From: Algoriphagus litoralis
GTDB taxonomy: Bacteria; Bacteroidota; Bacteroidia; Cytophagales; Cyclobacteriaceae
DNA: 64,000 bases
Assembly (NCBI RefSeq): GCF_003259255.1
Contig: NZ_QGOL01000009.1
Location: forward strand, 124,001-188,000
Direction of reading: 5' to 3'
A program made the position numbers and the translations under genes. Below the pieces are notes generated by a model. It did no database searches. It was not told where the DNA came from and was given only the letters and a program-made list of their open reading frames with translations. Positions 18,001-26,204 of this stretch are shown piece after piece. Within the stretch, counting starts at the first letter, position 1, and each line of letters starts with the position of its first letter.

Positions 18001-20480
18001 TGACCCCTTTCCAGCTCATGACCACCGTATCCAGAGGTATTTGTAGGTATTTGACGATTAGGAATGTCAGAGAAGAAATCCCTGATAGAAACTTGAATGA
18101 GTCATTGGAAGAGCTAGAAAATGAACCAACCGCTGACAAGAATGCCAGTGAGCGGGAGGTCTTGGGGATTTCAGTGATTGCTTTGGCAAATTCCTATGGA
18201 GGATTTTCGAATGAAAGTTCCATTAGATCCATCATTTTGGGTATTCAGGATGCCAATCGAAAGATCCGGGAAACCTACAAAGGGAAAGTTCAGGTCATCG
18301 AAGAAATCGAAATAATTGAGCTCTTTCATGACCGTGCGTTGGGAATTCTCCGCACGGTCAAAAACCTGGAGCAAGACGAAAGCCGGGAGTTTAATATTTC
18401 TGTTCCGACACTTACACTTGTCAAAAAAGTCGGTAGACTTTCACGGATTCCATTTGACAATACTTCCGATTGGTGGTCAAGAATCAAAGTAACAGAGGAA
18501 AAGGAAAAAGAAGGTGCTCAGGCTTTTGGTAAAAGAATTCTAATGGCTATCGCCACCAACGGTGCCAAAGAAAATGAATTACCGCTCTTGGCGAATGTGA
18601 AAAACATTGAGACTCTGCTTGAACAGATGACTCACAAGAATCAGTTTGAGCCGGAAATCGCCAAAACTATGTTTGAACTTTTGATTCCCTACGGATTCAA
18701 AGAGGATCTCAAAAGGCAGAATAACATCACCTGGGTAGTAGATAAGCGTACGGCCAGTTTTCCTTGGGAGATGTTGCAGGAGGACCTGAATGGAATGCCG
18801 CTTAGCATTCACTCCGGAATGGTTCGACAATTGGCCACATCAGACTTTAGGAAAAATGTAACGCATGTCCAAGAGAGGAAAGCCTTGGTGGTGGGAGACC
18901 CTGAGCTCAAAGGCTATATGCCACAGCTCAAAGGTGCTGAAAAAGAGGCAGTGATGGTCAGTGAAATGCTGAAAAACCAGGGTTTTGAAACCCAAAGTTT
19001 GATCAAAAGCACAGCTCCGAGTATTGTTTTGAAGCTTTTCACTCAGAATTATAAAATCATCCATCTGGCAGGTCATGGAGTCTTCAATGCTGGGACTGGG
19101 GCTGGAAGTGGTATGGTTATCGGTGATGGTAATTTCCTCACGACAAGTGACATCGCCCAAATGAGCAAAGTACCTGAGTTTGTGTTTGTCAATTGTTGTT
19201 ACTTGGGTCAGATGTCGGGTGAGGCTGAGGAGGAGTATCAAAACAGAAACAAACTTGCCGCAAATATCGGTACACAATTGATCGAAATAGGCGTCAAAGC
19301 AGTAATTGTGGCTGGTTGGGCAATAGACGATGCCGCTGCGGTTGACTTCTGCGAACGATTTTATGCGTGTTTGCTTTCAGGGGTGACATTCGGAGAGGCT
19401 ACCAAGTCTGCTCGTAAGCTGGTTTTTGAGCGGTACAAGGGACGAACCAATACCTGGGGAGCTTACCAGTGTTATGGTGATCCTTTCTATAAACTGGACG
19501 GGTTATCCTCGGGATCCCATCATAGTTCCAAGTTTTACCTCAAGGAGGAGGTTGAACTTGAACTTTTCAATATGGCTTATTTGCTCGAGTCCAAAAGTCT
19601 TAAGCCTGAGGACGCATTGAAAAAACTGGTCGTTTTAGAAGACGCGATCAAGCAATCTGATTTTTCAGGTGAAAAAATCACAGAGTACAAGGCTGATGTC
19701 TACAGTAAGTTGGGGGACTATAAAACTGCTCTCATTCACTATGAGAAATTGACTAAACTGGAAAAAGCCGGATTCTCGCTGAGAGCCCTGGAGCAATATT
19801 GCAACGTGACCTGTAAGTATTGGGTAGAAGAATTTGCAGCTAATCCCAAAAAGAAAAAAGAAGCGCAAACTGAAGTTGACTCTGCTATTTCGAGAATAAC
19901 AAGCCTTTTGGCACTCGGTGAGACATCGGAGCGATATAGTTTGCTGGGTAGTGCTTACAAACGAAAGCTAATGCTTCAAAAAGATGATAAGCAGGCATTT
20001 ATTGAGACTGTAAAGAATTCCTCCAAAGCCTATTTTAAAGCTGCTGAGATTTCCAAATACAAATTAGCCTACCCTATAAACAATGCACTTCAGCTGGGAA
20101 AAATTTATGAACTTGTCTCAGGTCTTGATTTGCCAAGTGAAGGAAAAACCAAACTTAAATTTGATAAAATCTTAGATTCATTGGACCTTCATATTAGATC
20201 CAATCCAAAGGAAAAGAAGGATTTTTGGGACATGGTTACTGATTTTAATTTATTGCTATCCAGACTGTTGATTGAAAAGAAGACAAGTAAAGCTTCATTG
20301 GAAAATCTCAAAAAATCTTACCAAGATGTTTGGAAAAAGGCTGGAAGTACCTCTGACCGAAAGGCGGAGGAAGAACATCTGGATACCTTGATTTCTGGCC
20401 TGAATTTTATCGAATCAGCAAACGGAAATCAGTTGAAAGAGCAGCTTGAAAAACTCAAAATAGATTTGGTAGTGGACTGA
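15081..20480 (+). CDS. Giant dual alpha/beta-hydrolase, CHAT protease and helical repeat fusion
   Basis: An 1799-residue protein without signal peptide or membrane segment. Residues about 170-400 form a first alpha/beta-hydrolase (oxyanion LLIHGTGSS around His183; nucleophile elbow THSRGG, Ser249). Residues about 510-850 form a second, LCAT-like hydrolase (LPGIMGSN from 517; elbow GHSMGG, Ser616). A linker of unknown fold (about 880-1080, with GPIGTHQIV) precedes a CHAT caspase/gingipain-superfamily domain (about 1270-1500) with an intact His/Cys dyad: HLAGHG (His1332) and VNCCYLG (Cys1373 by alignment). The last ~280 residues are helical and TPR-like. It stands alone between unrelated housekeeping genes. 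CHAT proteases often act in signalling, cell-death or defence assemblies; that role here is inference. Domain calls are by motif. Confidence 0.85.
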   Translation: MSTLKIKLRGQELPKEVSQIEDQSLEFYNVRRTFSVESSTRSDVPEQVLELNDDEILELDFDDNTFWLGDADSIKQIFSKELKRSGEGEEIYLTGDIETDEQDRSLVQKVVIKAAKVFVKNKVIRPGIRTLATKAENAALKFAGKPFDQVGPAMILSVSKDFDLVETDFSKLDTTKKSLLLIHGTGSSSLGSFGEMKGTEEWNKLVDYYGGTNLFALQHRTLTCSPLQNVLAAFEALPSGITLDLITHSRGGLVADLLARFASHPDGFGADELDVLKENERETDLTTIAELAKVAKSKKITIDRVIRVACPANGTTLASQRMDMFLNVTINLLGGAIGGVTNPIFNSLKELVLATVETKDDVSVLPGLESMNPESPFIKVLNFQGTEKKIDSHLIVIAGSSELSLTFKSLLVLVGKFFFRGKNDLVVDTASMEFGALRKEGNVYLFLEETGKIDHITYFKTPKIRKIIQTGLLGNLEEFTGTKRTDDITFVRGGSVLEGGTYMGTEVTGKRPILVLLPGIMGSNLKDKDNLLWINYGRFLLGHLKGLKPSENDGIDPDSLIKTSYMDLGEYLKKNYDIVAFPFDWRLSMKGNAALLNQKIEELLEYQVPIKMVGHSMGGVLTRDFILYHPETYAKLKVVPGFKILFLGSPLGGSYRIPYVLFGKDGIIKLLAKIDIRNSSKELLTIFVNFPGILALLPINWSGKHDFSDRSFWEKLRKASGDDSWPIPSESDLKEFGEYQNLVLQQKGKIDYDQIYYIAGQSRKKKSTISDLEIRDGNLTFIATNQGDESVTWESGIPKEIIEQDHLYYANVTHGGLSNQKKIFGAIEDILNQGKTGRLQNSLPLARGNTKSFEAKEEEIFDLSKQNTIQTLLGLGQDGEAIDYETPIQVKVCHGDLVHAEYPVLAGHFNFDAILTTEKVIDKKLDGELTRLLNLGLYPGPIGTHQIVLSKDVTNVDREFKGAVIVGMGVPGELTPFQLMTTVSRGICRYLTIRNVREEIPDRNLNESLEELENEPTADKNASEREVLGISVIALANSYGGFSNESSIRSIILGIQDANRKIRETYKGKVQVIEEIEIIELFHDRALGILRTVKNLEQDESREFNISVPTLTLVKKVGRLSRIPFDNTSDWWSRIKVTEEKEKEGAQAFGKRILMAIATNGAKENELPLLANVKNIETLLEQMTHKNQFEPEIAKTMFELLIPYGFKEDLKRQNNITWVVDKRTASFPWEMLQEDLNGMPLSIHSGMVRQLATSDFRKNVTHVQERKALVVGDPELKGYMPQLKGAEKEAVMVSEMLKNQGFETQSLIKSTAPSIVLKLFTQNYKIIHLAGHGVFNAGTGAGSGMVIGDGNFLTTSDIAQMSKVPEFVFVNCCYLGQMSGEAEEEYQNRNKLAANIGTQLIEIGVKAVIVAGWAIDDAAAVDFCERFYACLLSGVTFGEATKSARKLVFERYKGRTNTWGAYQCYGDPFYKLDGLSSGSHHSSKFYLKEEVELELFNMAYLLESKSLKPEDALKKLVVLEDAIKQSDFSGEKITEYKADVYSKLGDYKTALIHYEKLTKLEKAGFSLRALEQYCNVTCKYWVEEFAANPKKKKEAQTEVDSAISRITSLLALGETSERYSLLGSAYKRKLMLQKDDKQAFIETVKNSSKAYFKAAEISKYKLAYPINNALQLGKIYELVSGLDLPSEGKTKLKFDKILDSLDLHIRSNPKEKKDFWDMVTDFNLLLSRLLIEKKTSKASLENLKKSYQDVWKKAGSTSDRKAEEEHLDTLISGLNFIESANGNQLKEQLEKLKIDLVVD

Positions 20481-20508
20481 AAAAAGAGATAGTATTAATC
20501 CAAAAAAT

Positions 20509-20537
20509 AAGACCCACAGCTGGAAGTTGTGGGTCTT
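20509..20537. terminator. Bidirectional terminator between the CHAT gene and pfkA
   Basis: A 10-bp stem AAGACCCACA / TGTGGGTCTT, with T-rich sequence after the stem on both strands. It serves two convergent genes. Confidence 0.85.
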
Positions 20538-20545
20538 TGTTTTAA

Positions 20546-21532
20546 TTAGGTAGAGAGGATGTTGGCTACTCTGAGATCATCTTCATCGACTTTTTTATCA
20601 TCGACGATAGCTTTGACTATTGGAGTGAAGACCACTTTATGATTAATTAGGCCCGCCATCACATCGTATTTTCCTTGCATCAGACCTTCCACCGCCGCAA
20701 CGCCTAATTTTGAAGCTAGAAGCCTGTCAAATGAGGTAGGTGCTCCACCACGCTGCAAGTGACCTAAGATGGTCACCTTGATGTCATAATAAGGAAGAAA
20801 TTTCTTCACTTTATCCGCAATTTCCTGAGCTGAGCCACTTTTCCCACCTTCAGCAACGATGACGATGTTTGACGTTTTCATCGCTTTGGTTCTGGATTTT
20901 AGTTTTTCCACCAATGTTTCGATTGGCGTTTTATTTTCCGGAATTAAAATCGCAGCTGCTGCGCTGCCAATTCCAGCATTGATTGCAATGAATCCTGCAT
21001 CCCGTCCCATAACTTCCACAAAGAACAATCTGTCGTGGGAAGTAGCAGTATCTCTGATTTTGTCTATGGCTTCGATGGCAGTGTTACAAGCAGTATCAAA
21101 GCCTATAGTTGAGTCAGTTCCAGAGAGGTCATTGTCGATGGTGCCAGGAAGCCCAACAGCTGGAATTCCATATTCCTGAAAGAACAAATGAGCTCCAGTA
21201 AGGGAACCGTCTCCTCCGATTACTATCAGTGCATCAATCCCATGTGTCTTGAGATTCTTGTATGCTTTTTTCCTTCCTTCCGGAGTTCTAAACTCTTCAC
21301 TCCGTGCAGATTTCAGAAATGTTCCGCCTCGCTCCAACACATGGGTGATGTTCTTGGAATCGAGTTTTTTGATGTCATTTTGGATCATCCCTTCGTAGCC
21401 ACGATAGATGCCATACATTTCTAAATTATAATAAAAACCCGCTCTAACTGCGGCGCGAATGGCTGCGTTCATTCCGGGGGCATCTCCACCTGAGGTGAGC
21501 ACGCCAATTTTTTTTATGGTTTTGAGTTCCAT
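20546..21532 (-). CDS. pfkA: ATP-dependent 6-phosphofructokinase
   Basis: A 328-residue cytoplasmic enzyme phosphorylating fructose-6-phosphate, the committed step of glycolysis. It shows the PfkA motifs: GGDAPGMNAAIR (15-26), the ATP-binding GGDGS (106-110), the catalytic PGTIDND (129-135; the base is Asp133) and MGRDAG. Gly in GGDGS suggests ATP rather than pyrophosphate as donor. Its ATG abuts the stop codon of mgsA with no intervening base, so the two are translationally coupled. Length is close to the usual 320. Confidence 0.96.
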   Translation of the reverse strand: MELKTIKKIGVLTSGGDAPGMNAAIRAAVRAGFYYNLEMYGIYRGYEGMIQNDIKKLDSKNITHVLERGGTFLKSARSEEFRTPEGRKKAYKNLKTHGIDALIVIGGDGSLTGAHLFFQEYGIPAVGLPGTIDNDLSGTDSTIGFDTACNTAIEAIDKIRDTATSHDRLFFVEVMGRDAGFIAINAGIGSAAAAILIPENKTPIETLVEKLKSRTKAMKTSNIVIVAEGGKSGSAQEIADKVKKFLPYYDIKVTILGHLQRGGAPTSFDRLLASKLGVAAVEGLMQGKYDVMAGLINHKVVFTPIVKAIVDDKKVDEDDLRVANILST

Positions 21533-21904
21533 TTAAGGTAGTGTTAAGGCTTTAAACATGAGAGCTGCTGACGCAGGATTGGTGGCCAATGGGATATTGT
21601 GTACATCACAAATCCGCATCAGCATTTGTACATCCGGTTCGTGGGGATGCTTATCAAGTGGATCGCGGAAAAAGATGACTGCGTCAAGCTTCTTTTCAGC
21701 AGCCATGGCAGCGATCTGCGCATCACCACCAAGCGGGCCTGATAATAGACGCTCGACTTCAAATCCAGCCCGCTCGATATGAGAACCTGTTGTACCCGTA
21801 GCGACCAGATCGATATCCACGCGATGCAAATCATCTCGGAATCCGCTTAAAAAATGTACCATGTCGGCTTTTTTGCCATCATGGGCGATTAGGGCGATTT
21901 TCAT
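21533..21904 (-). CDS. mgsA: Methylglyoxal synthase
   Basis: A 123-residue enzyme converting dihydroxyacetone phosphate to methylglyoxal and phosphate, an overflow shunt that bypasses lower glycolysis. The signature residues are present: IAHD at the start (His8), SGPLGGD (Asp61), FFRDPL (Asp81) and HPHEPD (His88). It is shorter than the E. coli enzyme (152) but covers the whole fold. It is the first gene of a two-gene unit with pfkA, with zero spacing. This ties the enzyme that drains triose phosphate to the enzyme that fills the pool. Confidence 0.95.
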   Translation of the reverse strand: MKIALIAHDGKKADMVHFLSGFRDDLHRVDIDLVATGTTGSHIERAGFEVERLLSGPLGGDAQIAAMAAEKKLDAVIFFRDPLDKHPHEPDVQMLMRICDVHNIPLATNPASAALMFKALTLP

Positions 21905-22073
21905 TGATAGGTGCTAATAGGTTCAGGTCAAAGTTAGGAAAAATTCGGATTTCCCTTTAGAAGACATGTTTTTTAAAGGCTGAAATATGCAATTGAAAGT
22001 CGAAACCGATGGTTAGTTTTCAATTCATCTCTTTTTTTTCAAAAAGGAAATTTGAGATTCCGGCAGAGAATCG

Positions 22074-24116
22074 CTAGCTGATTTTTCCTTCCAGCATAAG
22101 CAGAAAGGTGTATTCCAATGCAAGTTCCTTTAAAGCATTAAACCTGCCCGAAGCTCCTCCGTGCCCAGCTTCCATATTGGTATCCAAAAGCAATAAATTA
22201 TCATCGGTTTTCATCGATCTAAGCTTAGCTACCCATTTGGTGGGTTCCCAATATTGCACCTGAGAATCATGTAAACCTGATGTGACCAATATGTTTGGAT
22301 AAGCTTTAGGCGCTACATTATCGTAAGGTGAGTAGGAGAGCATGTATTCGTAATATTCCTTATCCTTTGGATTTCCCCATTCCTGAAATTCCCCCGTGGT
22401 CAAGGGAATACTTTCATCCAGCATGGTGGTGACTACATCTACAAAGGGTACATTGGCTATAGCACCATTGAATAGCTCTGGTCGTAAATTTATCACAGCA
22501 CCTACCAATAGGCCTCCAGCGCTACCACCCATTGCATACAGATGTGCTGCCGAAGTATATTTCTGCGCGATAAGATGTTCGGCGCAAGAGATGAAATCCG
22601 TGAATGTATTTCGCTTGTTGAGCATTTTCCCTTGCTCATACCAATGGCGCCCCAAGTCTTCTCCTCCTCGGATATGAGCTATCGCAAAGACAAATCCCCG
22701 ATCCAATAGACTCAGTCTGTTGCTCGAAAAGTAAGCATCCATGCTATATCCGTAAGATCCGTAGGAATAGAGTAAAAGGGGATTTTCACCGGTTTTTGAA
22801 AAAAGTGATTTTCGGTAAACCAAGGAAATCGGAACCAATGTTCCGTCTTCTGCTTTTGCCCAAATTCGCTCTGAATGATACAATCCTGGGTCATGACCAC
22901 CGACTACTTCTTGCTGCTTGAGTAGTGTTTTTTCACCGGTGATCATGTTAAAATCAAATACTGAGCTGGGAGTTACTAAGGAATTGTATCCAAATCTCAC
23001 TACATCTGTATCAAACTCTGGATTGGTACTGACCCATGCGGTGTAGGTTTCATCGTCAAACGTAAGGGAATAGGCTTCACCTTCCCAAGGCATAATCTGA
23101 ATTTGAGTAAGGCCATTTGACCGCTCTTGAGTCACCAAGTATCTTGAGAATAAGTCGAAATCTTCCAACAAAACCGAAGAACGATGAGCAATCACATCGA
23201 TCCAATTTGATTTTCCTGGATCGGAGATCGGAGCCTTGACCAATTTGAAGTTTTGTGCGTTTTCGTTGGTTTTGATCCAAAAGAAATCCCCATAGTAATC
23301 CGCTGCATATTCCAAATGAGGAATTCGTTCCTGAAGAATCTGAAATTCACTATCAGGCCTATCCGATTTCAAAAATCTCATTTCTGAAGAAATAGTACTC
23401 TCTGAATGAATAAACAGGTACTCTTCGCTTTTGGATTTGTGGACCATGCAGGAAAACTCTTCGTCAGGCTCTTCGTAAATCAATTGATCCTTTTTGAAGT
23501 CTGATCCAAGTATGTGCTTATAGATTTGGTAGGATCTCAGGGTTTCAGGATCTTGTTTGGAATAGAATACCGTCCGATTATCAGCTGCCCAGACTAGGTT
23601 TCCGGTGATTTCGGGTATAGAATCAGAAAGAATCTCCCCAGTTTCTAGATTTTTGAAATGGATAGTATAAATTCTTCTTCCGACTTCATCTGCTGCAAAG
23701 GCTAGAATTTTTTGATCTGGAGAAGTAGCGGTACTTCCTACCTGATAGTAGGATTTTCCGTTTGCCAATTCGTTTACATTGAGTAAAACTTCTTCGGGGC
23801 TCAGTTGGGAACCTTTTCTTCGACAGTAGATAGGGTATTCTTCCCCTTTTTCGTAACGGACATACCAGAAATAGCCTGATTTGAAATAAGGTACAGTCTG
23901 ATCATCCTCCTTGATTCGAGCTTTCATTTCCTCAAAAAGATTCTCCTGAAACTCTTCTGTGGGTTTCATGACAGTTTTGAGGTACTTGTTTTCTGCATGT
24001 AGGTAATCGATGACCTCAGGATTTTCCCTGTCATTCATCCAATAATACTCATCGATGCGCTGATGGCCGTGAATTTCTAAAAGTTGTGGTTTTTTCGGTG
24101 CGATGGGTGATTGCAT
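22074..24116 (-). CDS. ptrB: Oligopeptidase B-type S9 prolyl oligopeptidase
   Basis: A 680-residue serine peptidase of family S9A cleaving short peptides, typically after basic residues. An N-terminal seven-bladed propeller (about 75-400) is followed by an alpha/beta-hydrolase domain with the triad Ser532 (MGGSAGG), Asp617 (SGLHDSQVQYWEP) and His652 (GHGGASGR). The opening (PKKPQLLEIHGHQRIDEYYWMND) is typical of oligopeptidase B. I take the ATG at 24116; a TTG at 24137 would add seven residues. No signal peptide, so cytoplasmic. It is monocistronic, and the downstream mgsA-pfkA unit starts 169 bp away. Confidence 0.93.
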   Translation of the reverse strand: MQSPIAPKKPQLLEIHGHQRIDEYYWMNDRENPEVIDYLHAENKYLKTVMKPTEEFQENLFEEMKARIKEDDQTVPYFKSGYFWYVRYEKGEEYPIYCRRKGSQLSPEEVLLNVNELANGKSYYQVGSTATSPDQKILAFAADEVGRRIYTIHFKNLETGEILSDSIPEITGNLVWAADNRTVFYSKQDPETLRSYQIYKHILGSDFKKDQLIYEEPDEEFSCMVHKSKSEEYLFIHSESTISSEMRFLKSDRPDSEFQILQERIPHLEYAADYYGDFFWIKTNENAQNFKLVKAPISDPGKSNWIDVIAHRSSVLLEDFDLFSRYLVTQERSNGLTQIQIMPWEGEAYSLTFDDETYTAWVSTNPEFDTDVVRFGYNSLVTPSSVFDFNMITGEKTLLKQQEVVGGHDPGLYHSERIWAKAEDGTLVPISLVYRKSLFSKTGENPLLLYSYGSYGYSMDAYFSSNRLSLLDRGFVFAIAHIRGGEDLGRHWYEQGKMLNKRNTFTDFISCAEHLIAQKYTSAAHLYAMGGSAGGLLVGAVINLRPELFNGAIANVPFVDVVTTMLDESIPLTTGEFQEWGNPKDKEYYEYMLSYSPYDNVAPKAYPNILVTSGLHDSQVQYWEPTKWVAKLRSMKTDDNLLLLDTNMEAGHGGASGRFNALKELALEYTFLLMLEGKIS

Positions 24117-24283
24117 TCCAATAGAATTAGTGTGCAAGGTTAATGAAAATTAAATAGTCTAAGTTCAAAAAAAGGAAGTATATCCCTTCATTTCTCAATC
24201 GCTGAGATCTAATTTATTTCAGCTATTGGAGATCAGCGTATTTTTCAGAATATTTATCGATACATCAACCAACCTGATAATTT

Positions 24284-24709
24284 ATGGGAATGCTTAAAGA
24301 GTTTAAAGAGTTTGCCGTCAAAGGCAATGTCATCGATCTGGCGGTCGGTGTAATCATTGGTGGGGCTTTTGGAAAGATTGTCTCCTCCTTTGTCAACGAT
24401 GTGGTCATGCCACCAATTGGACTTTTGATAGGTGGAGTAGATTTTAAAGATCTCAATCTTGTTTTAAAAGAAGCCAGTCTCAGCGAAGCTGGAGAAGAGA
24501 TAGCTGCTGTCACATTGAATTACGGGATGTTTATTCAAAATGTGGTCGATTTTGTCATCATAGCATTTGTGATTTTCCTTGCTATAAAAGGCATCAACCA
24601 AATGAATAAGAAAAAAGAAGAGGCTCCGGCACCTCCGCCACCACCACCGGCACCTACACCTTCGGAGAAACTCTTGGAAGAAATCAGAGATTTACTGAAG
24701 AAACAATAA
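24284..24709 (+). CDS. mscL: Large-conductance mechanosensitive channel
   Basis: A 141-residue inner-membrane channel that opens under membrane tension to release solutes in hypo-osmotic shock. The N-terminal helix [20 protein letters not shown] is diagnostic, followed by TM1 with the gate ([14 protein letters not shown]), a periplasmic loop and TM2 (about 85-105). A Pro/Ala-rich linker ([11 protein letters not shown]) precedes the C-terminal helix [14 protein letters not shown] that forms the cytoplasmic bundle. It stands alone with a strong terminator directly after it. Confidence 0.97.
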   Translation: MGMLKEFKEFAVKGNVIDLAVGVIIGGAFGKIVSSFVNDVVMPPIGLLIGGVDFKDLNLVLKEASLSEAGEEIAAVTLNYGMFIQNVVDFVIIAFVIFLAIKGINQMNKKKEEAPAPPPPPPAPTPSEKLLEEIRDLLKKQ

Positions 24710-24745
24710 AAAAATGGCCCTGAATTAAATTTCAGGGCCATTTTT
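24710..24745. terminator. Bidirectional terminator between mscL and the ECF sigma operon
   Basis: A perfect 15-bp stem AAAAATGGCCCTGAA / TTCAGGGCCATTTTT with a 6-nt loop. It reaches into the stop codon region of the convergent gene. Confidence 0.92.
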
Positions 24746-25172
24746 AATTTCCTCCTCTCCCTCGTTGGTAGAGTTGTCGGTTAAAATCTCTGGCAATATT
24801 ATTTAGCATGAGGATTTGTCTGGAAGAAAGAACTTTTGAAACCTCTGAAACAAATGCCTTTTCTTTTTCGAGTAGGTCTGCTTGGAATTGAAATCGTTTT
24901 GCAATGCGGGACTTTGCTTCCTCCTCGCTCACAGATTCTGATCCTCTACCCAAATCAGAAATTTGACGCATAATTTTCTCCCTGTCATCATTGTATTGAT
25001 TGAATATAGGCCAGAATTTTTCCGCCTGTTCTGGTTTGAGATCTATGCGTGTAGTAATGAAAGCAATGCGCGCAGCCTGGAGTTTTTCAGGATCTATGGA
25101 TGGCCTCTGTGCAAAAGCATTGGATCCGAAGATCAAAACAATAAGGAGAGCTAGTATATGGGACTTTTTCAT
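24744..25172 (-). CDS. Spy/CpxP-like periplasmic protein of the sigma operon
   Basis: A 142-residue exported protein. The start is the ATG at 25172, giving a clean signal peptide (MKKSHILALLIVLIFGSNAFAQ). The mature part is helical and charged, with LKPEQAEKFWPIF near residue 45 and LSSRQILMLNNIARDF near the end, similar to the LTxxQ-containing envelope stress proteins of the Spy/CpxP type. It is the third gene of a unit with an ECF sigma factor and a membrane protein, 5 bp after the latter, which suggests a stress-sensing or folding role in the envelope. Confidence 0.75.
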   Translation of the reverse strand: MKKSHILALLIVLIFGSNAFAQRPSIDPEKLQAARIAFITTRIDLKPEQAEKFWPIFNQYNDDREKIMRQISDLGRGSESVSEEEAKSRIAKRFQFQADLLEKEKAFVSEVSKVLSSRQILMLNNIARDFNRQLYQRGRGGN

Positions 25173-25177
25173 AGTAT

Positions 25178-25537
25178 TTAAAACCAATTTAGTTCGTTTT
25201 CTGTCCAAAGATCTTCGGACAAAGGCATTTCTTCTTCAATTATCTGATCAAGAATCGCATTGGGATCGTCAGTCATACTCAAAATATCCTCAGCAGTCCA
25301 GACTTGACTTTCTATGTAGAGATTGGCGACTTCCTCAGCGGACAGCACCGGCGGTTCGGATTTGAAAACTCCTGCTTGCCAAGAAAGTCCAAGGCCGATA
25401 ATTATCGATGCTGCTGCCGCGACACGAATCCAGATGTGTTGTTTTTTGACTCTGGATCTAACTAGGATTTGGTCGGGCAATCGGTCAAAATATCCCTCAG
25501 GTGCTTCAAAGTCTTTTAATTTTGGCAAATGATTCAT
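25178..25537 (-). CDS. Small membrane protein, probable anti-sigma factor
   Basis: A 119-residue protein with one membrane segment (about 37-54, IRVAAAASIIIGLGLSW) and a short cytoplasmic N-terminal part (PEGYFDRLPDQIL). The C-terminal part is acidic. There is no zinc-binding anti-sigma motif. It follows the ECF sigma gene and precedes the Spy-like gene, the position expected of an anti-sigma factor. That role is inferred from position and topology only. Confidence 0.65.
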   Translation of the reverse strand: MNHLPKLKDFEAPEGYFDRLPDQILVRSRVKKQHIWIRVAAAASIIIGLGLSWQAGVFKSEPPVLSAEEVANLYIESQVWTAEDILSMTDDPNAILDQIIEEEMPLSEDLWTENELNWF

Positions 25538-25568
25538 AGCTAGTTAGACAAGGATAGTGGGTTTAAGT

Positions 25569-26114
25569 TTACTCTGAAAGTACAGAATGTTCAATTTTTT
25601 TTACTGCATGATGGTAGCTGGCTTTTAGCGCACCGATACTTGTTCCTGTGATTTCGGCCATCTGTTCATAGGTAAGTTCTTCTTGGTATTTCAGGTGAAA
25701 TACTAGCCTCTGTTTCTCAGGAAGGGTAAGCAGTGCTTTTTGAAGTTTGATTTGGATTTGATCTCCATTCAACGTTCCCGGTTGATCGAGGTAGGATTCT
25801 AGTTTTTCTTGGTGATCCTCTAGAGCAAATGAAAATCGTTTTTTCTTTTTTTCCAGGAAAGTCAAAGCTTCATTCGTTGCGATCCGGTACAACCAAGTGA
25901 ATACAGAAGAGTTTCCTTCAAACTTATCCAGGTATCTGAAGGCTTTGATGAAGGTGTTTTGGGTGAGATCATCTGCATCCTCATGGATGAGCACCATCCT
26001 ACGAATTACCTGATACACTCTCTTTTGGTATGTCTCAATCAAATGCCGGAACCCTATCTCCCTGGTGAATGGTGATTTGATCTGCTCCAGTAATTGTTGA
26101 TCGGTAGGTGACAT
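25569..26114 (-). CDS. ECF RNA polymerase sigma factor
   Basis: A 181-residue sigma-70 family factor. Region 2 (DADDLTQNTFIKAFRYLDKFEG, about 50-70) contains the -10-binding helix and TWLYRIATN. Region 4 ends with LTYEQMAEITGTSIGALKASYHHA. I chose the ATG at 26114 because the upstream extension starts with TTG and adds a low-complexity leader overlapping a terminator. It heads a three-gene unit with a candidate anti-sigma membrane protein and a periplasmic stress protein. Confidence 0.9.
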   Translation of the reverse strand: MSPTDQQLLEQIKSPFTREIGFRHLIETYQKRVYQVIRRMVLIHEDADDLTQNTFIKAFRYLDKFEGNSSVFTWLYRIATNEALTFLEKKKKRFSFALEDHQEKLESYLDQPGTLNGDQIQIKLQKALLTLPEKQRLVFHLKYQEELTYEQMAEITGTSIGALKASYHHAVKKIEHSVLSE

Positions 26115-26163
26115 ACTTGAGTCGTTAGACTGGAGTAGGGAGTCAGAGTTTAACGAAAAAGAA

Positions 26164-26189
26164 AAAGAGCCCAAAAATTAAGGCTCTTT
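26164..26189 (-). terminator. Terminator after the tandem USP gene
   Basis: An 8-bp stem AAAGAGCC / GGCTCTTT (26164-26171 and 26182-26189), with a T-rich run following on the minus strand. It separates the USP gene from the sigma operon. Confidence 0.65.
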
Positions 26190-26204
26190 ATTTCTTCGAT
26201 CCAG

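Noticed and set aside
15081-20480. Type III-E CRISPR (Craspase) association suggested by the CHAT and helical repeat domains
   Set aside because: No CRISPR array or gRAMP-like gene is present, and the two hydrolase domains are not part of Craspase.
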